The notes: a model not told the origin generated them from the sequence alone. A DNA stretch of 10,976 bases from Cyclobacteriaceae bacterium (GCA_030589835.1 JAUUZS010000080.1:1-10976), one strand, 5' to 3'. Positions 1-6,873 are shown, numbered from the stretch's first letter. Numbers and translations: made by a program.

Positions 1-22
1 AAGCTTCTTTTAAAAGAAGCTT
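1..22 (-). terminator. Palindromic hairpin downstream of queA, likely intrinsic terminator
   Basis: Positions 1-22 form a perfect palindrome: AAGCTTCTTT, a central TA, then AAAGAAGCTT. It lies 9 bp past the queA stop codon on the minus strand. As RNA it would fold into a stem of 9-10 bp with a very small loop. The base run that would follow on the minus strand lies outside the window, so a U-tract cannot be confirmed. Being symmetric, it could also act on a gene entering from the left. Confidence 0.6.
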
Positions 23-31
23 TAAGTTAAT

Positions 32-1078
32 TTATATTATCAGCATTGCATCGCCATAACTAAAAAACCGATACTTTTCTTTTATGGCAATCTGATATGC
101 GTCCATTATCATTTCGTAACCACCGAATGCGGCAGCCATCATAAGCAAGGTGCTTTCCGGCATATGAAAATTGGTGATCAGCGCATTGCAAATCTTAAAT
201 TCGTAAGGAGGGAAAATAAATTTGTCAGTCCAGCCTTCACGTTCTTTTAGTCTCCCACTTGCAGACACCGACGACTCTAAAGACCTCATGGAGGTAGTAC
301 CTACCGCACAAACTCTTTTTTTATTGTCAAGTGCTTTATTAACGATATCTACCGTTTCTTTGCCGACGAAATAATTTTCGGAATCCATTTTGTGCTTAGT
401 GAGATCTTCAACATCTACCGGCCTGAAAGAACCCAAACCGATATGCAAGGTTATTGGAGTCATGTCAGCCCCAATTATTTCCATTTTTTTTACGAGCTGT
501 TTTGTGAAGTGCATTCCTGCAGTAGGGGCAGCAACGGCACCTATTTTGTCCGCAAATAACGTTTGAAACCTTTCTCTATCCTCCGGTTCTGTTTGTCTTT
601 TTATATATTTCGGGAGTGGTGTTTCCCCCAAAGAGTCAATCAGGTTTCTGAATTCTTCATCTGTGCCATCATATAAAAAGCGAATGGTACGCCCGCGTGA
701 AGTTGTATTGTCAATAACTTCGGCCACCAAATCTCCTTCTCCAAAATAGAGCTTGTTCCCTACGCGAATCTTTCTGGCCGGATCTACCAGAACATCCCAA
801 AGCCTCATTTCCTTGTTCAGTTCCCGGAGTAAAAACACTTCAATTTTTGCGCCGGTTTTTTCTTTATTTCCAAAAAGTCTTGCCGGATATACTTTTGTGT
901 CGTTGATGACAAGTGCATCTCCTTCTTCAAAATAGTCCACTACGTCTTTAAAGACTTTATGTTCTATTTTACCAGAATCTTTATGGATAACCATTAATCG
1001 GGATTCATCCCTGTTTTCGGCCGGATATAAAGCAATGGAGCCAGCCGACAAATCGAACTTGAATGCAGATAGTTTCAT
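32..1078 (-). CDS. queA: S-adenosylmethionine:tRNA ribosyltransferase-isomerase (QueA)
   Basis: QueA transfers and isomerises the ribosyl part of S-adenosylmethionine onto 7-aminomethyl-7-deazaguanine in the wobble position of GUN-anticodon tRNAs, giving epoxyqueuosine; it is cytoplasmic. The 348-aa product has the usual family length and all its hallmark stretches: [14 protein letters not shown] near the N-terminus, [11 protein letters not shown] (about 59-69), [10 protein letters not shown] (about 184-193), [10 protein letters not shown] (about 213-222), [12 protein letters not shown] (about 259-270) and [12 protein letters not shown] (about 302-313). The ATG start fits the family N-terminus MKLSAFKF. 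A TAnnTTTG promoter box lies 53 bp upstream, and a palindromic terminator follows the stop. It is divergent from the ABC permease and appears monocistronic in this window. No preQ1 riboswitch is visible in the short leader. Confidence 0.97.
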   Translation of the reverse strand: MKLSAFKFDLSAGSIALYPAENRDESRLMVIHKDSGKIEHKVFKDVVDYFEEGDALVINDTKVYPARLFGNKEKTGAKIEVFLLRELNKEMRLWDVLVDPARKIRVGNKLYFGEGDLVAEVIDNTTSRGRTIRFLYDGTDEEFRNLIDSLGETPLPKYIKRQTEPEDRERFQTLFADKIGAVAAPTAGMHFTKQLVKKMEIIGADMTPITLHIGLGSFRPVDVEDLTKHKMDSENYFVGKETVDIVNKALDNKKRVCAVGTTSMRSLESSVSASGRLKEREGWTDKFIFPPYEFKICNALITNFHMPESTLLMMAAAFGGYEMIMDAYQIAIKEKYRFFSYGDAMLII

Positions 1079-1130
1079 ATTTAATATTACGGTATTAAAT
1101 AGTATTTTTAGTTTGAAAAATTAAAAGGCT

Positions 1131-1139
1131 GCAAAGTTA
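1131..1139 (-). promoter_or_regulatory. Putative -7 box of the queA promoter
   Basis: On the minus strand this reads TAACTTTGC, an exact match to the Bacteroidota -7 consensus TAnnTTTG. It sits 53 bp before the queA ATG in the queA/permease divergent spacer. No clear TTG at the usual -33 distance is seen, so the call rests on the -7 box and its position. Confidence 0.5.
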
Positions 1140-1198
1140 AACATTACTTTGGTTTTGTCAGAGAAATTGTAAAGTCTTTTATATAAATTAACTGACCT

Positions 1199-2449
1199 TT
1201 GATATTTATTAGATTAATATTCGAGAGCTTTAGGTTTGCATGGAACGCGCTAACCCAGAATCTGCTTCGCACGATATTGTCCCTGACTGGTGTGACAATT
1301 GGTATTTTTGCAATTATTGCTGCATTGACCGTGGTCGATTCTTTAAAAGCCAACATTAAGGATAGTTTGTCATTTCTTGGTGCTGAAATGATTTATGTGT
1401 CGAAATGGCCCTTTGTTGGCAGTCCAACGATGCCTTGGTGGGAATATATAAAAAGGCCCGAAGTGACCTATAGTGAGTTTAAATATTTAGAAAAAAAACT
1501 TACTAATAATTCCAGTATTTGTTTTTTTTCGATTGTAAGGGGCAGGACAATAAAGAGAAAAAACAGCAGTATTGGTGGGATTAATTTTTGGGGAATAACC
1601 GAAAAGCACATTGACGCCTATGACCTCGATATTGTTGAAGGAAGGTATATTTCAGAAAGAGAATTTAGCTACGCTTCAAATGCAGCTATAATTGGGCACA
1701 AGGTTAAAACTACTTTATTCCCGAATGAATCTCCAATTGGCAAAGAGATCAAAGTGCGGGGATTGAAATATGTGGTGATAGGCTTGATGAAAGAAGAAGG
1801 AGAGAACCTTTTAGGTGTTGAGGGCAATGACGATTCGATATTAGTCCCGTTTGGTTCATTTAAAAAACAGTTTTATACTGGTGCAAGGAAAGGTGCCGGT
1901 GCGGATATTGTCGTGAAAGGGAAGGAGAATGACGTCGGATTGATCAAGCTTGAAAATGAAATACGAGGTTATCTGCGTAATTTCAGAGGCTTGAAGCCAA
2001 AAGACAAAGATAGTTTTGCCATTAATCGCCCAGAAGGTATTATGAATTCGATAGAAGGAGTATTTGATGTACTGACTATGGCGGGTTGGTTTATTGGTAT
2101 TTTTTCAATGTTGGTCGGGGCATTTGGTATTGCAAATATCATGTTCGTGACCGTAAAGGAACGCACAGGAATAATTGGAATACAGAAGTCACTTGGCGCA
2201 AAGAACTTTTTTATCCTGTCTCAATTTTTGTTTGAGGCAATCTTCCTAAGTATGATAGGAGGTGGGTTTGGTTTGCTCCTTGTTTATTTCGCAACATTTA
2301 TTCCTATGGGAACATTTGTACTCACGCTAGTATTTAAAAATATAATATTGGGAATAGGGGTATCAACTTTTGTCGGGGTGGCCTCTGGTATCATCCCGGC
2401 ATTAATGGCGGCAAGGCTGGATCCGGTAGTTGCGATCCGGACGAATTGA
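1199..2449 (+). CDS. MacB/FtsX-family ABC transporter permease
   Basis: This is an inner-membrane permease of the MacB type, which works with a separate ATPase to drive transport or mechanotransmission across the envelope. The 416-aa protein has the expected layout: a first membrane helix at about 22-45 (LSLTGVTIGIFAIIAALTVV), a periplasmic MacB core domain at about 46-285 with motifs such as GRYISEREF and SPIGKEIKV, and a C-terminal FtsX domain at about 290-410 with three helices. That domain includes GAFGIANIMFVTVKERTGIIGIQKSLGAK (about 309-337, given here as GIANIMFVTVKERTGI then GIQKSLGAK) and ends PALMAARLDPVVAIR. The start is TTG; the N-terminus MIFIRLIFESFRFAW matches family members, and no in-frame ATG exists nearby. 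No ATP-binding subunit or adaptor is adjacent, so its substrate cannot be inferred. Its stop codon directly abuts the convergent pth stop with no base between. Confidence 0.9.
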   Translation: MIFIRLIFESFRFAWNALTQNLLRTILSLTGVTIGIFAIIAALTVVDSLKANIKDSLSFLGAEMIYVSKWPFVGSPTMPWWEYIKRPEVTYSEFKYLEKKLTNNSSICFFSIVRGRTIKRKNSSIGGINFWGITEKHIDAYDLDIVEGRYISEREFSYASNAAIIGHKVKTTLFPNESPIGKEIKVRGLKYVVIGLMKEEGENLLGVEGNDDSILVPFGSFKKQFYTGARKGAGADIVVKGKENDVGLIKLENEIRGYLRNFRGLKPKDKDSFAINRPEGIMNSIEGVFDVLTMAGWFIGIFSMLVGAFGIANIMFVTVKERTGIIGIQKSLGAKNFFILSQFLFEAIFLSMIGGGFGLLLVYFATFIPMGTFVLTLVFKNIILGIGVSTFVGVASGIIPALMAARLDPVVAIRTN

Positions 2450-3007
2450 TTAAGCATTAAAAATATTCATCGTTCTTTCAATTCCTATGGCACAAAAGGA
2501 GAGTGCCGCATCTCCTGCACGTTTTATGATTTTGGGCAACAGTTCCATTTCTGTCGAATCAAATCTGCTCAGGACATAATCTACCTGCCCTCCTTGCGAA
2601 AAATTATTTCCGATTCCAATCCGTATTCTTGGATAACTGCTACCTACTTTTTCTTCAATGTTTTTCAGGCCATTATGCCCTGCTGGAGAGCCTTTGTAGC
2701 GCATCCTTATTTTTTCTATAGGTAGTGCAATGTCATCAGTGATAATAAGTGTGTTTTCAATGGGGACTTTCAATTGCTGCATCCAATAATTGACCGCTTT
2801 ACCACTCAAGTTCATGTAGGTAGAAGGTTTTACAAGATATATGTTTTTTCCTTTGTATTTGAAATTGGTCGTACTGGCAAGTTTTGACGGCTGGAAGGTC
2901 GTTTTTGCCTGGTCAGCAAGGTAATCCATAACCAGAAATCCAACGTTATGCCTTGTCAACTCGTATTCTGCGCCTATATTTCCTAAACCTACGATCAGAA
3001 ACTTCAT
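2450..3007 (-). CDS. pth: Peptidyl-tRNA hydrolase
   Basis: Pth cleaves the ester bond of peptidyl-tRNAs that drop off the ribosome, recycling tRNA in the cytoplasm. The 185-aa length is typical. Catalytic and substrate residues known from the E. coli enzyme are in place: N10 in GLGN, H20 in LTRHNVGF, the PSTYMNLSG loop (M65, N66), the acidic pair D91-D92 in ITDDIALP, and N112 in SPAGHNGLKNIEE. The ATG start gives the canonical MKFLIVGLGNIG. It lies downstream of rplY, but a strong terminator separates the two, so it must use its own promoter or read-through; no consensus -7 box is visible in the 80-bp gap. Its stop codon TAA touches the stop of the convergent permease gene. Confidence 0.97.
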   Translation of the reverse strand: MKFLIVGLGNIGAEYELTRHNVGFLVMDYLADQAKTTFQPSKLASTTNFKYKGKNIYLVKPSTYMNLSGKAVNYWMQQLKVPIENTLIITDDIALPIEKIRMRYKGSPAGHNGLKNIEEKVGSSYPRIRIGIGNNFSQGGQVDYVLSRFDSTEMELLPKIIKRAGDAALSFCAIGIERTMNIFNA

Positions 3008-3031
3008 ATGATATTCTCAGTGAAACTAAAC

Positions 3032-3064
3032 AAAAAAAATCCTGCTTATAATTAAGCAGGATTT
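3032..3064 (-). terminator. Intrinsic terminator of the prs-rplY operon
   Basis: Read on the minus strand, AAATCCTGCTTA and TAAGCAGGATTT form a perfect 12-bp stem around a 4-nt loop (3049-3052), followed at once by a run of eight T (plus-strand A-run 3032-3039). It lies 23 bp past the rplY stop and before pth. This is a textbook rho-independent terminator. Confidence 0.9.
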
Positions 3065-3086
3065 CAAAATATTAAGTTTTATACTA

Positions 3087-3719
3087 TTATCCTTCGGTAG
3101 ATTCAGCAGCAGCTTCTTCTCCTTCTTCTCCTTCTTCTCCTTCTTCTCCTTCTTCATCTTCATCCTCCTCTTTAAGTGCTCTTGGGATTTCCACTGAAGC
3201 AATCGTGACCCTGGAGCTATTTTGAATCTCAAAGCCATCTTCTTCTATCTCTGCAACTTTAATGGATTTTCCGAGATCCAGTCCGCTCACATCTAAAGAA
3301 ATCACCTCGGGCATTTTATCAGGCAATGCTTTTATCCTTACATTTCTGAGCTTTACAATCAATGTGCCTCCTTGAATGATACCGGGGGCCTCGCCTGTAA
3401 ATGTAACGGGGATATTCATTTTTATTGGGCTATCCTCAGTCAGGATCAGAAAATCTGCATGAAGAATAATTTCACTAACGGGGTGAAATTGAATGTCTTG
3501 CAAAATGGCTGAATAGATTGATCCTTCAATATTAAGTTTTACAAAGGCAGCTTTGGGGGTGTATACAATTTCCCTGAAAAGTATCATTGGCGCCGAAAAA
3601 TGAACTTGCTCTTTCCCACCATACAAAACACACGGAACCTGGCTGTCGGCTCTAAGCCGCTTAGCATCTGCTTTTCCGAGATTTGCTCTTTTATACCCTA
3701 TAATCTCTATAGTACGCAT
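3087..3719 (-). CDS. rplY: 50S ribosomal protein L25 / general stress protein Ctc family
   Basis: L25 binds 5S rRNA in the large ribosomal subunit; the longer Ctc form carries an extra beta domain. The 210-aa product has the N-terminal 5S-binding domain at about 1-92 (IEIIGYKRANLGKADAKRLR, VPCVLYGGKEQVHF, VKLNIEGSIYSAILQDIQFH, HADFLIL) and the C-terminal TL5/Ctc beta domain at about 93-182 (IPVTFTGEAPGIIQGG, RNVRIKALPDKMPEVISLDVSGLDLG in two parts). It ends in an acidic low-complexity tail from about 184 with four Gly-Glu-Glu units, encoded by 9-bp tandem repeats. Such tails are common in Bacteroidota L25. The start is ATG. It lies 15 bp downstream of prs, a conserved pairing, and is closed by a strong terminator. 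Confidence 0.94.
   Translation of the reverse strand: MRTIEIIGYKRANLGKADAKRLRADSQVPCVLYGGKEQVHFSAPMILFREIVYTPKAAFVKLNIEGSIYSAILQDIQFHPVSEIILHADFLILTEDSPIKMNIPVTFTGEAPGIIQGGTLIVKLRNVRIKALPDKMPEVISLDVSGLDLGKSIKVAEIEEDGFEIQNSSRVTIASVEIPRALKEEDEDEEGEEGEEGEEGEEAAAESTEG
3114..3158 (-). repeat. In-frame 9-bp tandem repeat encoding a Gly-Glu-Glu tail
   Basis: TTCTTCTCC occurs four times exactly in tandem (3114-3149) and is followed by one variant unit, TTCTTCATC (3150-3158). On the coding strand each exact unit is GGAGAAGAA, giving Gly-Glu-Glu in the C-terminal tail of L25. Because the unit is a multiple of three, gain or loss of copies by slippage keeps the frame. Confidence 0.9.
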
Positions 3720-3734
3720 TTTATTAATTAAATT

Positions 3735-4664
3735 TTAGTGAATAAATAATGAACTGATTGATTCGTTGGTGTGTGTCTTCCTTATTCCTTTTGCAAATAA
3801 ATTAGCCACACTCAACACTTTTATTTTTTTACTCTCCCGGTAAACAGGGATTGTATCTGTAACCATAAGCTCTTCAAGAGCCGAATTTTCAATATTTTCA
3901 TAGGCATTTCCCGATAAGATAGGATGAGTACAAATTGCTCTTACCGATCTTGCGCCTTCTTCTTTTAGTACAATGCTTGCCTTAGAGAGCGTGCCCCCAG
4001 TATCAACAAGATCATCGACGAGTACGATGTCTTTGTCTTCAACGTTCCCGATCACCTGCATGCTGGCAACTTCATTAGCTCTTTTCCTGTATTTGTCGAT
4101 CACCACCATATCCACCTCAAAATGCTTTGCGAAAGCTCGTGCCCTTTTTGTTCCTCCGACATCTGGCGAGGCGATAAGCAGGTTGTCAAGCTGAAGGCTT
4201 CGTATATATGGAACAAAAATATATGAACCATCGAGGTGGTCAACAGGTATGTCGAAAAATCCCTGTATCTGACCTGCATGCAAATCGCATGTCATGATCC
4301 TGTTTGCTCCTGCGGCAGAAATCAGGTTGGCCACAAGCTTTGCCCCTATTGATACTCTTGGGCGGTCTTTTCGATCCTGGCGCGCATAGCCAAAATAGGG
4401 AATCACAACGGTCACATATTTGGCGCTGGCCCTTTTTGCAGCATCAATAAGCAGCAATAATTCCATCAAATTGTCGGAGGGGGCAAAAGTGGAATTTATT
4501 AAAAACACGTCACAACCTCTTACAGATTCTTTGTAATAGGGCGACATTTCCCCATCGCTAAATTTCTGGATTTCCACTTCGCCTAATGGCTTACCGTATT
4601 CAAGGGCAATTTTCTTCGCTAAGTAGTTGGAATTGGTACCGGAGAAAAGTTTGACCTTTGGCAT
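3735..4664 (-). CDS. prs: Ribose-phosphate pyrophosphokinase (PRPP synthetase)
   Basis: Prs makes 5-phosphoribosyl-1-diphosphate from ribose-5-phosphate and ATP, feeding purine, pyrimidine, histidine, tryptophan and NAD synthesis. At 309 aa it has the length of class I enzymes. Visible signatures are FSDGE (35-39), YFGYARQDRKDRPR (90-103, ATP-binding loop), DLHAGQIQGFF (127-137, pyrophosphate-binding), the flexible-loop region IDKYRKRANEV (189-199), and the PRPP-binding motif VLVDDLVDTGGTL (214-226). The ATG start gives MPKVKLFSGTNSN, as expected. It heads the prs-rplY unit. Only 17 bp separate it from the tRNA-Gln terminator hairpin and no consensus promoter box is visible there, so it may depend on partial read-through from tRNA-Gln. 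Confidence 0.97.
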   Translation of the reverse strand: MPKVKLFSGTNSNYLAKKIALEYGKPLGEVEIQKFSDGEMSPYYKESVRGCDVFLINSTFAPSDNLMELLLLIDAAKRASAKYVTVVIPYFGYARQDRKDRPRVSIGAKLVANLISAAGANRIMTCDLHAGQIQGFFDIPVDHLDGSYIFVPYIRSLQLDNLLIASPDVGGTKRARAFAKHFEVDMVVIDKYRKRANEVASMQVIGNVEDKDIVLVDDLVDTGGTLSKASIVLKEEGARSVRAICTHPILSGNAYENIENSALEELMVTDTIPVYRESKKIKVLSVANLFAKGIRKTHTNESISSLFIH

Positions 4665-4681
4665 CGGGATTTATTGTAAGA

Positions 4682-4714
4682 TTTAAAATAAAATCCTGAA
4701 TAAATTCAGGATTT
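4682..4714 (-). terminator. Intrinsic terminator after tRNA-Gln
   Basis: AAATCCTGAAT (4691-4701) and ATTCAGGATTT (4704-4714) are perfectly complementary, giving a stem of 9-11 bp with a tight loop. On the minus strand it is followed by the AT-rich run TATTTTAAAT. It lies just past the 3' end of tRNA-Gln and just upstream of prs, so it would separate the tRNA transcript from the prs operon at least partly. The stem sequence AATCCTG resembles that of the prs-rplY terminator. Confidence 0.75.
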
Positions 4715-4718
4715 GTTG

Positions 4719-4791
4719 TTGTCCCACTAGGGCTCGAACCTAGACTCTTCTGAACCAAAATCAGACGTGTTGCCAGTTACACCATGGGACA
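4719..4791 (-). tRNA. tRNA-Gln (anticodon UUG)
   Basis: The minus strand folds into a complete 73-nt cloverleaf: acceptor TGTCCCA with TGGGACA, D arm GTGT/ACAC around AACTGGCA, anticodon arm TCTGA/TCAGA around the loop TTTTGGT (anticodon TTG), variable loop AGAGT, T arm CTAGG/CCTAG around TTCGAGC, and discriminator A. The U1-A72 pair is a known feature of bacterial tRNA-Gln. The 3' CCA is not encoded. A TAnnTTTG promoter box lies 28 bp upstream and a terminator hairpin follows. No integrase or duplicated tRNA end is seen, so it is not an obvious island insertion point here. Confidence 0.96.
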
Positions 4792-4819
4792 TTTATATGC
4801 GCCTTATTTTTTCGAGGTA

Positions 4820-4852
4820 CAAAGGTAGGATTAAATTTTAATTTTAAAACAA
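4820..4852 (-). promoter_or_regulatory. Putative promoter of tRNA-Gln
   Basis: On the minus strand TACCTTTG (4820-4827) matches the Bacteroidota -7 consensus TAnnTTTG exactly, 28 bp before the tRNA 5' end. A TTG (4850-4852) lies 22 bp further upstream, near the place of a -33 element. The -33 triplet lies only 3 bp past the flippase stop codon, so the tRNA has its own promoter tucked directly behind that gene. Confidence 0.6.
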
Positions 4853-4855
4853 TAG

Positions 4856-6358
4856 CTATTTAATTTTTGATATAAAAATGTCATGTGCTTTGGCAATAAG
4901 TTGTTTGATGAATACATTTAATTCAGTAGCAATCGGCAAGTATTTTATTGCCAGATAGAATAGGCCTGTTGTAATCAGGCTATCAATTATAATTTCTACA
5001 ATAAAATTATCTATTTCTGGAAGCGCAAGAACAAGAAGGTAAATTATTGCAGACAATACCAATACTGTCAGGAATTGAAAATTATAAGGATTGAACCCAA
5101 ACTTTATTTTAATAAAAATGAATTTCGTAAGGTTGTACACGAATACCGCCAACAGCGATGCAATGGCGGCCCCGGTCATGCCGAAAGCCGGTATAAACAT
5201 AAAATTTAAAATGACGATAAGCGTAATTAGCAGAATTAAGAAAACCGTCGACATTTTATAATACCTGGAATAGATGATGATGGAATCATTACTACCACCG
5301 GCCATTTTAATGAGATTTGCAAACCCAATAAAAATAATAACATATTTGCCTTCCTCATATGACTGAGGGATAATATTAAAAACATTATCTAAATTGACCA
5401 TGAGGCCCAGAAGTATTAATGTGCCGATCAGGAATAAGTTGCCCGAACTTTTGTTATAAATGTCCTTTACCGTATCCAGATCATGCTCTTTATATGCTTT
5501 TGCGATGATAGAAGGGGCAATTTTGTTTAGCGCCCGAGAAGGCACAAGCACCAATGTTCCAAAATAAAAGGTGATGGCATAAATTCCTACAGCTGCCGAG
5601 TCCATATACATATTCACCATAATGGTATCAATTTGGATGATAGCAATAGTACTAAAGCTGTTTAGCAAGCCAAACAGGCCTACACTCGCCATGGAGCTGA
5701 CAAGTGTTTTTTTTAAGAATTGAAAATTTATGTTTACATCAAGTGCTTTATGCTTTTTTAAATGGATTAACATAAATATCGTGGGCAGGCAAAAGTCCAA
5801 TACGTAGTAAACCAAATATTGATCAAAATCAAAAAACTGAAAAAGGACCAAAACTAATCCTACTAAAATAATTATTCGCAAAACAAAATCCCGGAGAAAC
5901 ACACCATAAGATGATCGGTACAGGGCATTGTTATAAGATTCGAATAGGGAATAGAAAATTAAAAACGAGGTGAGCGGAAAGATCAAAAAATAGTACTGCG
6001 CAAATTCTGGGGACTTGTCGAGGTTATTTTGAACGATGGCAGGTTTTATTCCATTTATGATCATAAAGGCAAGCACACTTCCCACCAGGCCCACAAGGAT
6101 CAATATGCCAAAAAACCCGTTGTACGTATTTTTGTCCTTATTTATAAATTTCGGGATAAACCGTATTGTAATGGTAGTAAAACCAAGAATACCCAGGCTC
6201 ATGAATAATGTAGAATAGGATTGAAGCAACCTTAATGTGCCTATTTCGCGCTCTGACAATAGGTTTGGGGCTAATAATCCTGTGGTGAGAAAACCGATGA
6301 TTGTTCCGGTATACAATAAGACCGATGATTGAAAAGCTTGCCTTTTTATTATTCCCAA
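4856..6358 (-). CDS. Polysaccharide/oligosaccharide flippase, Wzx/MATE-like (MOP superfamily)
   Basis: This is a multi-helix inner-membrane protein of the polysaccharide biosynthesis/flippase family, which moves lipid-linked sugars across the membrane. The 500-aa length and about 14 hydrophobic segments fit. It opens with MGIIKRQAFQSSVLLYTGTI, then NLLSEREIGTLRLLQSYSTLFMSL (about 31-54), the family's first helix pair region; the second half has GMTGAAIASLLAVFVYNLTKFIFIK (about 395-419). The start is TTG: an in-frame TAA lies six codons upstream and no ATG intervenes, and the N-terminus matches the family. The stop is TAG. No glycosyltransferases or other polysaccharide genes are adjacent, so the substrate is unknown. 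Its promoter probably lies inside the inverted repeat at 6378-6419. Confidence 0.88.
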   Translation of the reverse strand: MGIIKRQAFQSSVLLYTGTIIGFLTTGLLAPNLLSEREIGTLRLLQSYSTLFMSLGILGFTTITIRFIPKFINKDKNTYNGFFGILILVGLVGSVLAFMIINGIKPAIVQNNLDKSPEFAQYYFLIFPLTSFLIFYSLFESYNNALYRSSYGVFLRDFVLRIIILVGLVLVLFQFFDFDQYLVYYVLDFCLPTIFMLIHLKKHKALDVNINFQFLKKTLVSSMASVGLFGLLNSFSTIAIIQIDTIMVNMYMDSAAVGIYAITFYFGTLVLVPSRALNKIAPSIIAKAYKEHDLDTVKDIYNKSSGNLFLIGTLILLGLMVNLDNVFNIIPQSYEEGKYVIIFIGFANLIKMAGGSNDSIIIYSRYYKMSTVFLILLITLIVILNFMFIPAFGMTGAAIASLLAVFVYNLTKFIFIKIKFGFNPYNFQFLTVLVLSAIIYLLVLALPEIDNFIVEIIIDSLITTGLFYLAIKYLPIATELNVFIKQLIAKAHDIFISKIK

Positions 6359-6377
6359 AATATGAACCCCTAATTAT

Positions 6378-6419
6378 TTAGCAATTCAAATTTAATTGAT
6401 ATAAAATTTGAATTGCTAA
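6378..6419. repeat. 16-bp perfect inverted repeat upstream of the flippase
   Basis: TTAGCAATTCAAATTT (6378-6393) and AAATTTGAATTGCTAA (6404-6419) are exact reverse complements around the 10-nt spacer AATTGATATA. The repeat begins 19 bp upstream of the flippase TTG start. It is AT-rich with no T-run typical of a terminator on the minus strand, and it overlaps the putative flippase promoter, so an operator or cruciform role is possible. Confidence 0.85.
6387..6394 (-). promoter_or_regulatory. Putative -7 box of the flippase promoter
   Basis: The minus strand reads TAAATTTG, an exact match to TAnnTTTG, 28 bp before the flippase TTG start codon. It lies within the left arm of the 16-bp inverted repeat. 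The mirror position on the plus strand reads TAAAATTTG (6402-6410), a near match with one extra spacer base, so weak divergent transcription is possible. No clear -33 TTG is seen. Confidence 0.45.
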
Positions 6420-6504
6420 CATATAAGAGAAATTACAGTTATTAAGGAAATGGCTGCGCTTCATAAAATCTTTAGAATGTTGTCGTAATCTTGATGGCAC
6501 AAAG

Positions 6505-6562
6505 CTGATTTTCAATAAAGCCCCGGTTTTCGGCAGAGTTCGTTGGGGGATTTGAAAATCAG
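6505..6562. repeat. 11-bp inverted repeat enclosing a GC-rich structured core
   Basis: CTGATTTTCAA (6505-6515) is the exact reverse complement of TTGAAAATCAG (6552-6562). The 36-bp interior contains CCCC (6521-6524) facing GGGGG near 6545-6549, so a second stem can stack inside the first. The interior is much richer in G and C than its surroundings. It could be a structured RNA, a REP-like dispersed element or the remnant of a mobile element; the sequence alone does not decide. Confidence 0.55.
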
Positions 6563-6596
6563 AAAGAGCTAAAAAATTGATGTTGATTTGTGGATT

Positions 6597-6657
6597 ATAG
6601 CATTTAGCATTGCTATCCGTTGAGAAAATAGGACTGTTTGTTGATGCTATTTTTTTT
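6597..6657 (+). terminator. Hairpin followed by T8, possible plus-strand terminator
   Basis: ATAGCAT (6597-6603) pairs with ATGCTAT (6644-6650), and the second arm runs directly into a T-run. Inside, ATAGCA can instead pair with TGCTAT at 6611-6616 as a smaller competing hairpin. The long loop and short 7-bp stem make this a weak terminator candidate, but the T-run in this position is suggestive. No annotated plus-strand gene lies upstream, so it would end an unannotated transcript. Confidence 0.3.
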
Positions 6658-6842
6658 GAATTATAAGGAAGGGCATCTTTGTGAGCACAAATTTGACTTT
6701 GAATTTAATGTGAGGTAGAGATCATTCATCAAACATTGACTTCAAGTAAATGAAAAATTATTAATCCGATACCTTAATAAATCCAATTCAATGCATGATC
6801 AGGTAAAAAAGAACACATCAAGGAATTTATGCTTCGATATAG

Positions 6843-6854
6843 TTGCATATGCAA
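6843..6854. promoter_or_regulatory. Palindromic operator candidate for the MarR-family repressor
   Basis: TTGCATATGCAA is a perfect 12-bp palindrome with weaker symmetry extending on both sides (ATATAG and TTAATAT). It lies 19 bp upstream of the -7 box of the marR promoter, over the place where a -33 element would be. MarR-family proteins bind such short AT-rich palindromes as dimers and usually autoregulate, so this is the natural operator. Binding by this protein is inference. Confidence 0.6.
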
Positions 6855-6873
6855 TTAATATGGTGGAATCTGA

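Noticed and set aside
1079..1130. preQ1 riboswitch in the queA leader
   Set aside because: The leader is about 50 nt of AT-rich sequence without a GC hairpin and matching A-rich tail of the preQ1 type.
3026..3238. Lysine-rich 70-codon minus-strand frame
   Set aside because: It is a shadow of the L25 acidic-tail repeat read in another frame and runs through the terminator; low-complexity KEKK repeats come from the 9-bp DNA repeat.
4719..4791. tRNA-Gln as an integration site for a genomic island
   Set aside because: No integrase, no duplicated tRNA 3' end and no change in gene character on either side within the window.
6450..6488. 12-codon frame preceded by AAGGAA
   Set aside because: Too short, with no conservation evidence and no family resemblance; Shine-Dalgarno signals carry little weight in this phylum.
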